Shown piece by piece: positions 6,771 to 13,774 of a stretch of 64,000 nucleotides of DNA. The notes under the pieces were generated by a model, which was not told where the DNA came from, searched no databases, and saw only the letters and a list, made by a program, of their open reading frames with translations. Numbering within the stretch: position 1 is the first letter of the stretch; each line of letters starts with the position of its first letter. Where the stretch lies: positions 62,001 through 126,000 of the forward strand of contig NZ_CP029188.1 in assembly GCF_003097515.1 (NCBI RefSeq). The letters run 5' to 3'. Both the position numbers and the translations under genes were made by a program. The stretch is from Streptomyces tirandamycinicus. GTDB taxonomy: Bacteria > Actinomycetota > Actinomycetes > Streptomycetales > Streptomycetaceae.

Positions 6771-8147
6771 ATGGACCCTCGAACCAGCCGCCGCCGTCGC
6801 TCCCGCGCATCGGCCGACGCCGTCACCGGCGACGTCTCGTCGCTGCTCCTGCCGAACACGGTGGTGGGCGGCCCCGCCAGCCCCCGGTGCATGGTCGGCG
6901 GACGCGGCGCACTGCTGTGGGACGGCAGCGGCCGCCAGTACATCGATGCCACGGCCGGGCTCGGCCAGTGCGCGGTCGGATACGGCCACCCACAACTGGT
7001 CCAGGCCGCCGCCCTGCAGATGCAGCGCCTCGCCTCCTTCCCCATGTTCGCGGGAAGCGTCAGCGAACCGGCCATCAGCCTCGCCGACCGTCTGCGGGCC
7101 ATCGCGCCGATCGGGCTCTCGAAGACCTTCTACACCAGCGGCGGAAGCGAAGGGGTGGAAACAGCACTGAAGTTCGTCCGCATCGCCCACTTCAGCACCG
7201 GCGCGTCCGAGCGCACATTGATCCTCACCCGCAAGGGGGCCTACCACGGGACGACCGCGGGGGCGTTGGCCGTGACGGACATCGACGCCTTCCACCTCGG
7301 GCTGAGGGGATCGCGGCAGCAGAGCGTTCCGCTGTCCCTGCCCCACGCCAGGCCGCTGGGCCCCGATGCCACGGACATGCTGATCAACGAACTGGAGCGG
7401 ACGATCGCGGCGATCGGCGGTGAGCGCATCGCCGCGTTCATCGGCGAGCCCGTTCTCGGCGTCAGTGGAATGATCCCTGCGCCCCCCGGATACTGGCCCC
7501 GTCTCCAGCAGGTGCTCAAACGGCACCGGATTCTGCTGATCGCCGACGAAGTCGCCACCGGCTACGGCCGCACGGGAGATTGGTTCGCCTGCCCGCAACA
7601 GGGCATCGAGCCCGACATCATGGTGACCGCCAAGGCACTCACCAGCGGCTACGTCCCCATGGGCGCGGTCCTGTTCAGTGACGCCGTCATCGACATGCTG
7701 CACGGAACACGGCTGCCCCACGGTTTCACCTTCGGCGGCCACGCCGCCGCGGCCGCCGTAGCGCTCGCCAACCTCGACGTCATCGAGCAGGAGCACCTCA
7801 CCGACCGGGCCGCCAAGCTGGGTACGCACCTGCTCCGGCAGCTCGAACCCCTGGAAGAACTCCCCTGGGTCGAAGAGGTACGCGGCACCGGACTGATGCT
7901 GGCCGTGGAGCTCACCCCCCACGCGGCAGCCGCTGCTCGCGATCTTCCCGCCCGCGCAGCCGCATCGGGCGTTCTTCTGCGCAACTCCCCCCACAACATC
8001 TGCCTCACGCCCCCCTTGGTCATCACCGACGCACAGGCACAACACACCATCGACGTCATCACCGCGGAAGTCCGCGCTCTGGGGCGTGCGCGCTCCCCAA
8101 GGGCCGTGACCGAGAGGGAGGGCGGGAGTGTGCGTCGGCCCGGATGA
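6771..8147 (+). CDS. Class III PLP-dependent aminotransferase
   Basis: A 458-residue fold-type I aminotransferase. The PLP-ring aspartate is D259 (LIADEVATGYGRTGDWF) and the Schiff-base lysine is K288 (TAKALTSGYVPMGA); the phosphate-binding TSGGSEGVE motif is also present. Full class III length suggests an active enzyme. GGAG lies 7 bases before the ATG. It is the last gene of the MNIO operon, 78 bases past the precursor. In methanobactin pathways an aminotransferase (MbnN) transaminates the exposed N-terminal residue after leader removal, so a tailoring role on the peptide is a reasonable inference. Supply of an amine building block is the main alternative. Confidence 0.88.
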   Translation: MDPRTSRRRRSRASADAVTGDVSSLLLPNTVVGGPASPRCMVGGRGALLWDGSGRQYIDATAGLGQCAVGYGHPQLVQAAALQMQRLASFPMFAGSVSEPAISLADRLRAIAPIGLSKTFYTSGGSEGVETALKFVRIAHFSTGASERTLILTRKGAYHGTTAGALAVTDIDAFHLGLRGSRQQSVPLSLPHARPLGPDATDMLINELERTIAAIGGERIAAFIGEPVLGVSGMIPAPPGYWPRLQQVLKRHRILLIADEVATGYGRTGDWFACPQQGIEPDIMVTAKALTSGYVPMGAVLFSDAVIDMLHGTRLPHGFTFGGHAAAAAVALANLDVIEQEHLTDRAAKLGTHLLRQLEPLEELPWVEEVRGTGLMLAVELTPHAAAAARDLPARAAASGVLLRNSPHNICLTPPLVITDAQAQHTIDVITAEVRALGRARSPRAVTEREGGSVRRPG

Positions 8148-8462
8148 CGGCGAGAAGTCCGTGGGCGAGCGTGACCGGGGTCGCGCCCTCCGGCCCGCGC
8201 TGAAGCGGCTTCCGGGCGGCACGGCCGGGCTGCCGCCCGCGACCGTGACCCGCCTGACGAGGCAGTGGAGCGACGACCACGACGCCTTCCAGGAGCGGGA
8301 CCGGTCCGACCGGGACTTCGTCCATGTGTCGGCCGACGGGTGCACCCGAAGGTCCGTCTCGGCCGGGCGCACTCGAGCGTCACCCGCGGAGTCGGCACTC
8401 GGGCTGCAGACCTCGCGATGGTGTTCGACCTCCTGGAGTCCGCCCAGGCCCGATGGCGTGCG
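8148..8462 (+). pseudogene. Degenerate IS256-family transposase remnant
   Basis: Two frames carry pieces that look like IS256 (mutator) transposases. One reads GGTAGLPPATVTRLTRQWSD then SDRDFVHVSADG. A frame change follows, giving HPKVRLGRAHSSV, and this jumps straight to GTRAADLAMVFDLLESAQ and ARWRAI, which resembles the C-terminus. The catalytic core between is missing, so the copy has an internal deletion plus a frameshift and cannot be active. No terminal inverted repeats are recognisable. It begins at the end of the aminotransferase gene and abuts a broken dehydrogenase on the other side, which suggests a rearrangement boundary at the right edge of the RiPP region. Confidence 0.75.
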
Positions 8463-8557
8463 ATCCCGGCACCGATTCCGATGGACCGGCCGACGCCCGT
8501 CACCAACACGGCCGGCCTGGCGGCATCGAACAGCGGCTTCTCATCAGCAGTCGTCAC
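8459..8557 (-). pseudogene. N-terminal stub of a short-chain dehydrogenase
   Basis: On the minus strand about 33 codons read TADEKPLFDAARPAVLVTG followed by VGRSIGIGAGIA. This is the first strand and the TGxxxGIG-type cofactor loop of a short-chain dehydrogenase/reductase. The frame then runs into the IS256 remnant, and nothing of the remaining 200 or so residues is visible. It is most simply the 5' end of a gene cut by the insertion. The 3' part is not found in this window. Confidence 0.65.
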
Positions 8558-8786
8558 AAGGCGCAATCGTTCGGCCTGCACGCGGGGACGGCAACCCGAT
8601 TTTCCTTCAGCTCATCCACACGTCGTGACGATCGCTCCCATGGAGCCGGTGCCGTGCTCTTCCGGCGCGGCCCGCAGCTTCGGGGCCCCGCCGCGGACCG
8701 AAAGCAGCTGCGCTCCTGCGCGGCAGGGCACTCCGGGTACGGCTTACCGGGGTGCGCTGGGCCGGTCGGCGGGGCAGCATGGCGGG

Positions 8787-9272
8787 GTGGCTGATCTGCT
8801 GTGGGACGACGTGAGTTCCTTCTTCGACCCGGAGGCGATGGGAACGTTGCCGGACGTGTGTGTTCCGAACGCCTCGGTGGCGGACTGGCAGGCGGTTCTC
8901 GATCTCGTCGCGGAGAAGGGCTGGAAGTCTCACTACACCGAGGGTGAGTCGGTGCTTCCGGTACCCGCGGCGGAGGCCGTGCTGTCCCGCCCGGCGGACG
9001 CCGAGTGCCCGAACCTGCGGGTCTGGCCGGCGGACGATGTGCTCGCGATCTTCCGCTTCCATGCCGACGATGAAGTCGACTTCGACGTCGATCTGCGGGA
9101 GTTGCAGGGCCAGGAGCGGCTTGACGCGTTCTGCGGCTTCCTTCGGGAGATCGGACGGCGGCTGGGCAAGCCGGTGCTGATGTACCCGGAAGGCGACTGC
9201 GGGCATCCAATGCTCGGCTTCAATGTCGAGGAGGACCGAGTCGTTCTCCTGGCAGACCCGTCCCGCCCTTGA
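8787..9272 (+). CDS. Hypothetical protein, 161 residues
   Basis: A soluble, acidic protein with no signal peptide or membrane segment. I chose GTG 8787 (reading VADLLWDDVSSFF) because upstream sequence of the longer frame looks non-coding. Conserved-looking patches are VADWQAVLDLVAEKGW, VLPVPAAEA, and a C-terminal LGKPVLMYPEGD. It looks like a widespread Streptomyces hypothetical family with a small alpha/beta fold. An immunity-protein-like role is only a guess from size and acidity. It lies just right of the IS/SDR debris with no operon partner. Confidence 0.65.
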   Translation: MADLLWDDVSSFFDPEAMGTLPDVCVPNASVADWQAVLDLVAEKGWKSHYTEGESVLPVPAAEAVLSRPADAECPNLRVWPADDVLAIFRFHADDEVDFDVDLRELQGQERLDAFCGFLREIGRRLGKPVLMYPEGDCGHPMLGFNVEEDRVVLLADPSRP

Positions 9273-9568
9273 CGGCCAGGGCGACCGACCGACGGGACCG
9301 GCGCGGCCGTCGGGCGTTCGGCGAGCGGTGATCGGGCGCCGCGGCCTCCGTGCGGCGAGGCGACCCGGGTCATCCGCCGCGGCGGGGGCGCCACGAGGCC
9401 GAGCTCACGGCCACGCGGGTGGCCGGTGGCTACGCCGCACTCGTCGTCGGTGGTGAGGCGGTCGGCAGGCCCGCGCTGCTGATGTTTCCGGTCTCGACGG
9501 CTCTGCGATGGTGCGGAGTCGCCATGCGCGTACGCCCTGCTGCGGCCGGCATCCGACGCAGCCTCACA

Positions 9569-9598
9569 CGGCGACGGCGACGGCGACGGCGACGGCGC
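9569..9598. repeat. Short CGGCGA tandem repeat
   Basis: Five consecutive hexamers, four CGGCGA and one CGGCGC, lie in the gene-poor stretch 9273-9790. It is probably a simple-sequence tract. Apart from this and the palindrome at 9677 I see nothing in that gap. Confidence 0.7.
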
Positions 9599-9676
9599 CG
9601 GGGTCATGAGCGGTCGCTGTCCGGTGTTCGCATCACACGACCTCGAGAGTCCGTGCGCAAGCCGGGGCGGGACGAG

Positions 9677-9693
9677 TGAGTAGCACATGCTCA
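9677..9693. promoter_or_regulatory. TGAGTA-N5-TGCTCA palindrome (operator copy 1)
   Basis: Half-sites TGAGTA and TGCTCA are separated by GCACA, a 6-5-6 inverted repeat with one mismatch. It lies 97 bases upstream of the secreted cysteine protein gene. Four further copies of the same pattern occur in this window, each upstream of a gene start. The binding protein is unknown. Confidence 0.6.
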
Positions 9694-9790
9694 CGACCGT
9701 GATCGGCGGCAGCTCGTAGTTTTCACGGGTCACTGACGTCACGTCGGCATCGGCCACGGCATCGATGTCGACATCGAGGAACGGATCCAC

Positions 9791-10105
9791 ATGACCTTGC
9801 GATCACGGTTGAAGAAGGTGTCCCTCGTCGGAGCGCTCGCCCTGGTCACCACCGGGCTGGGGGTCCTGGCGGCGCCGGCCGCCTCGGCGGCGACACCCGT
9901 GTACCACATGAACTGCACGACCGGTGTCTGGGGCAACAAGGGCTGGGGCACCTGCACCGGAACCGGACGATGGGTCGTCCGGGCCGAATGTGCCTGGAGC
10001 CCGCTGTATTCCGTCAGTGCCGGAGGGTGGACCGACGGAACGGTCACCAAGTGGACGGACTCCTGCGCCTTCGGCGTGGAGTCGGTGCGGATCGTGGAGT
10101 ACTGA
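9791..10105 (+). CDS. Small secreted four-cysteine protein
   Basis: A 104-residue protein with a classic Sec signal peptide: SRLKK, then a hydrophobic run (LVGALALVTTGLGVLA), then an AASA-A cleavage site near residue 34. The mature part of about 70 residues has four cysteines (contexts NCTTG, TCTG, ECAW, SCAF), suggesting two disulfide bonds, and is rich in Trp, Gly and Thr (VWGNKGWGTCTG). GAGGAACGG precedes the ATG. I recognise no enzyme motif. Similar small secreted proteins of Streptomyces are largely uncharacterised. A TGAGTA-type palindrome sits 97 bases upstream and a hairpin follows the gene, so it is probably monocistronic and specifically regulated. Confidence 0.8.
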   Translation: MTLRSRLKKVSLVGALALVTTGLGVLAAPAASAATPVYHMNCTTGVWGNKGWGTCTGTGRWVVRAECAWSPLYSVSAGGWTDGTVTKWTDSCAFGVESVRIVEY

Positions 10106-10128
10106 TCCGCTGATCCGGCAGGAACCCG

Positions 10129-10175
10129 GCCGCGGCAGGTGCGTCCGCCCCACCGGTGGACGCGTCTGCCGCGGC
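10129..10175 (+). terminator. Hairpin after the small secreted protein gene
   Basis: The outer arms GCCGCGGCA (10129-10137) and TGCCGCGGC (10167-10175) pair perfectly, and an inner imperfect stem (GCGTCCGCC against GGTGGACGC) extends the structure. It begins 24 bases past the stop codon. This is a probable transcription terminator. Confidence 0.6.
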
Positions 10176-10311
10176 GCCGTCCGGGCGCTGCCGGCGGATC
10201 GTCCGGCCTGCCCGGCGAGGGCCGCGCGGCAGGACACGCAGCACACATGTTCCGAGAGGGCGTCCGTGGAACGCGGGCAGCCCTTTGCCGTAGGGATGAG
10301 GGGAGAGATCG

Positions 10312-13300
10312 GTGTCACAGGGGGAATCGGCGGAGGACCGGCAGCGGCCGTCGGAGGCGGCTCGGGAGGAGTCCGCGCGGGGCGAGGCGGGACCGGCGGA
10401 CCGAGGGAGCGGAGTGACCCGGCGCGGTGTGATCGCCGCCGCCGGGGCGGCCGGCGTGCTGCTGGCGGTCTCGCAGGCAGGTCTGGGGGGACGCCCGCGG
10501 GAGGACCTCCTCGGAGAACCCACCGCCGCGGACGGGCCCGTGCGTGTGGTGTCGCTGGTGCGCCAGTCCGACATGGTCGATTTGACGCTCGCCCTGTGGA
10601 ACTGCTCGGTCGAGACCGGTGGCGGCCAGGCCCGACTGGTCCGGGTCGACGAGGCCCTTGCAGCCTTCGTCGTCGTCCACTTCGGCCCGCAGGCCGTCAC
10701 CGAGAGGGCGTTCCTGGAGGCGTCCGGCGGCGGCAACGAGCCGCCCACCGCGGCTCCCGTGCCCACGCGGATCTCCGGGACCAGCCGGCTGGCCTTCGAC
10801 GTCACCGGTGTCCTGCCGCTCGACTTCACGGTCGACGAACTGTTGGACTGGGCCCGCTTCACTCCGCGACTGGTGCCCAACGCCCTGCCTCGTACGGCGC
10901 CCGGCACCTTCCGGAGCCTGCCGCGCCGGCCCGACTCCACGGAGACGTCCCTGGAGCTGCCGTGGCGGCTTCAGCTCTCCCCGGCCGAGAGCGGAGGCTG
11001 GGCGCACAGCGCGGACCCCGTCACGCACGGCTCGTGGACCGAGGTCTGGGAGACCCGTCTGGGGGTCAGGGAGCGTCAGGAGGACGGGGACTGGCGGGTG
11101 GCCGAGGCACCCGATGCCGAGCCGTTCGTCCGGGCGGTCTGGGCGAGTGACCCGGGCTTCGAGAACTGGCTCACCACTCCGGCATCGGTCCCCACCGGGG
11201 ACACGACCGACGGGCTGCGCACCGCTCTCGTACCGCGCGACCGCTACGACATCGTGCGGCTCTCCGGTGACTACTCCCTCCGTACGGTCGGCGGACGCGG
11301 TCCCGCCCCCATCGAGGTCGAGCGGCTCGCCCTGGGTGCGCTGGGAGCCGGCTACGACATGCGCGGCGAATGGGACCCGGTCGTCACCGCGAACTACAGC
11401 AGCACGACGCGGGAGTGGACGCACCGGGGAGCCCTCGGGCGGGATCACCATGTGCGGGTCGTGAGCACCGGTTTCCTGTATCCGTTCGGTCACCGGGCCG
11501 CCGTGCTGAGCCTGACGGAGCGCACGTCGCAACGCCCGAGCGCGTCGAGCGAGGCGCGCGCCGCCTTCCTTCGCAAGCGCCTGATCCTCGTCGTCCGTCA
11601 GCCGGTGAGGTCCTACTCGGACGACGCCGACGTGCGCAACGCCGGCCGCAGGTTCCCCTTCCGGCGGGTGCGGTTGCTGACCGCCCGGACTCCTCCCCTG
11701 GAGCCCGCCACCGGGTACGTCGGCGGAGGGCCGGCCGGCAACTCGTATGTGCCGCGGGTCGGCGGCAGCGCGTACCGGTTCCATCTGCGGGGCACCGACT
11801 GGGCCGGCAGGGACGTCGACTTCGTCGCGCCGCTGGTCTTCGTGTCGGACGCCGGGGCGCGCAGTTCCGCGCATCTGCAGGCACTGCACGCGGCCTACCA
11901 CACCGACGACCCCCTGCGTACGGCCGGATTCGGCGGCCGTACGGTCGCGCTGGCGCAGCCCGGCGCGCACCCGGGTGACACCGAACTGCCGGTGGAGTCG
12001 ATGGTGTTCACGGGCGAGGCACCGCGGTCCGGTGCGGACACGGCGGCCATGGTCGACGCGGGGCGGGCGCCGTTCTACCCGGCGCTGGACCGGCTGACGG
12101 CCACTCTGCCGGTGGTGCGGGAACTGAGCGGCGACGATCCGGGTCCCGGCACCTTCTCCTACCACGACGCCGCGGGAAGCAGCTATGTGCTGGGCGGGTT
12201 CGGTGCCCAGAACCCCGGAGAGGTGTTCCTGGCCGCCACCCCGGGCGTCGACCCGGTCCAGGTCGGCTTCCCCGCCGACCGGTCGGGCGGCGTGGTCACC
12301 GCGGTGTTCGCGATCGCCGGCGTCTCCAGGTCGCGCGGACCGGTGGCGGGTGACGCCCATGACGCCGCCCGCAACCTCTTCGACCCGCGGAAGATGTATC
12401 CGCGCTCCGAGGCCAGGCTCGCCGGAGGGCTCGAGCTGAAGGACCTGCTGAAGCCCCAGGGCGCCACGCCCAACCCCGAGCAGGCCTTCGAGTTGACCGC
12501 GCGGCAGGAAGCGGACGCCGACGGGCGGCCGGTCATGACCGAGCTGCGGTCGAAGACGACCCCCGAACTGCGGGCGTGGCCGTCCGGCGTCAACCTGTTC
12601 GTCCCCGCGGACCCGAAGAAGTGCCTGACGGTCGACACTCGCGTGACCTCGCGGACGGACGCGCCGACCGAGGTGGTCGACCGTGTGGTCAAGGGAGAGC
12701 TGAAGAACTTCACCATCAATCTGTGGGGCACCGGCGCCACTCGCTTCGTCACCCTCGACGTCGCCCGCTTCCGGTTCGTGGAGCGCAAGGACGCGAAGAC
12801 GGAGGTCGACTGCGACATCCGCACGGTCTCGTACCACGGTGCCCTGAAGTTCGTCGACGCGCTCTCCCGGTACTGCACCTTCCTCGGCTGGGAGCCTCCG
12901 ACGGGTCCGCCCACCGGCGGCGGCAGCTCGGCCCGGACGGCGTCCTTCCGAAGGGCCGCCGGGGCGCCCGCCGCCGCTGCGGCGGCCGCGGACGAGCATC
13001 CGAGCGCGGGCCAGGGCGACCGGTATGTCGATGTGTCACCCCAGGGCGTGGCGCTCAACAGGACCTTCGCCGTCCCCGAGATCCAGCTCGGCGCGTTCGC
13101 GCTGACCGGGCTGTCGGTCTACGCGGGCGTCGTGATCCCCTTCGACGGCAAGCCGATCCGGGTGCGCTTCGCCTTCAGTTCCCGGGACAAGCCCTTCTCC
13201 GTGGTCCTCTCGTTCCTCGGCGGCGGCGGATTCGCCGCCGTGGAACTCGGTTTGGGCGGCGTGGAGATGCTGGAGTTCTCCTTCGAGGTGAAGGCCTCCT

Positions 13301-13773
13301 ACTCCTTCGCCATCGGCAGCGTCGTCAGTGGTGCCGTCGAGGCCAAGGCCGGCGTCTACTTCTCCGTCGAGTCCGCCGAGAACGGCGACCAGGCCTGCGA
13401 GCTCACCGCCTATCTGCAGTTCTCCGGTGCCGTCAGCGTCCTGGGGCTGGTCACGCTGTCCCTCGTCGCCTACCTCGCCCTGAGCTACTACGACACGCCC
13501 GAGCGGCTGGTCGGCGAGGCGACCGTGAGCGTCTCGGTCGACCTGTTCTTCTTCAGCTTCTCCAACAGCTACACCGTGCGGCGCGAGCTGATCAAGGGGT
13601 CGGGCCGCAGCGACGGCGCCTCCGCCCGGGCCGACCGCCGCTCCGGTGCCCGCAGCGCACTCGCCGCAGCGCCGGCCGCCGCGGGAACCGCCCGGATGTC
13701 CTTCGGCGACACCCTCACCCGGCAGGAATGGCTCGACCAGTACTGCGCCGCCTTCGCCCCCGTGGGAGCCTGA
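10312..13773 (+). CDS. Very large Tat-like exported protein of unknown function
   Basis: An 1153-residue protein starting at GTG 10312 behind GGGGAGAGA. After a hydrophilic N-terminus of about 35 residues it has TRRGVIAAAGAAGVLLAVS, a twin-arginine-like export signal with an unusually long n-region. The body is soluble and beta-rich by eye, with no catalytic motif I know. About residues 875-905 form a Gly/Ser/Ala-rich linker (TGPPTGGGSSARTAS). The C-terminal 250 residues alternate hydrophobic strands (FSVVLSFLGGGGFAAVELGLG, shortened here to its core LSFLGGGGF) and end in QEWLDQYCAAFAPVGA. The next large gene starts one base after its stop, so the two form a translational unit. An extra tatA lies 4.1 kb downstream. 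Export and partnership are inferred. Confidence 0.75.
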   Translation: MSQGESAEDRQRPSEAAREESARGEAGPADRGSGVTRRGVIAAAGAAGVLLAVSQAGLGGRPREDLLGEPTAADGPVRVVSLVRQSDMVDLTLALWNCSVETGGGQARLVRVDEALAAFVVVHFGPQAVTERAFLEASGGGNEPPTAAPVPTRISGTSRLAFDVTGVLPLDFTVDELLDWARFTPRLVPNALPRTAPGTFRSLPRRPDSTETSLELPWRLQLSPAESGGWAHSADPVTHGSWTEVWETRLGVRERQEDGDWRVAEAPDAEPFVRAVWASDPGFENWLTTPASVPTGDTTDGLRTALVPRDRYDIVRLSGDYSLRTVGGRGPAPIEVERLALGALGAGYDMRGEWDPVVTANYSSTTREWTHRGALGRDHHVRVVSTGFLYPFGHRAAVLSLTERTSQRPSASSEARAAFLRKRLILVVRQPVRSYSDDADVRNAGRRFPFRRVRLLTARTPPLEPATGYVGGGPAGNSYVPRVGGSAYRFHLRGTDWAGRDVDFVAPLVFVSDAGARSSAHLQALHAAYHTDDPLRTAGFGGRTVALAQPGAHPGDTELPVESMVFTGEAPRSGADTAAMVDAGRAPFYPALDRLTATLPVVRELSGDDPGPGTFSYHDAAGSSYVLGGFGAQNPGEVFLAATPGVDPVQVGFPADRSGGVVTAVFAIAGVSRSRGPVAGDAHDAARNLFDPRKMYPRSEARLAGGLELKDLLKPQGATPNPEQAFELTARQEADADGRPVMTELRSKTTPELRAWPSGVNLFVPADPKKCLTVDTRVTSRTDAPTEVVDRVVKGELKNFTINLWGTGATRFVTLDVARFRFVERKDAKTEVDCDIRTVSYHGALKFVDALSRYCTFLGWEPPTGPPTGGGSSARTASFRRAAGAPAAAAAAADEHPSAGQGDRYVDVSPQGVALNRTFAVPEIQLGAFALTGLSVYAGVVIPFDGKPIRVRFAFSSRDKPFSVVLSFLGGGGFAAVELGLGGVEMLEFSFEVKASYSFAIGSVVSGAVEAKAGVYFSVESAENGDQACELTAYLQFSGAVSVLGLVTLSLVAYLALSYYDTPERLVGEATVSVSVDLFFFSFSNSYTVRRELIKGSGRSDGASARADRRSGARSALAAAPAAAGTARMSFGDTLTRQEWLDQYCAAFAPVGA

Positions 13774-13774
13774 C

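Noticed and set aside
6711..8372. 553-codon minus-strand frame over the aminotransferase
   Set aside because: No domain resemblance; the plus-strand aminotransferase has complete PLP motifs.
9569..9598. CGGCGA hexamer tract as a regulatory element
   Set aside because: Simple GC-rich slippage is sufficient, and it is not near a start codon.
10315..12999. 894-codon open frame antisense to the 1153-residue gene
   Set aside because: It is a GC-driven shadow: no ribosome-binding site, Arg/Gly/His-rich composition, and the sense frame has the Tat-like signal and typical codon use.
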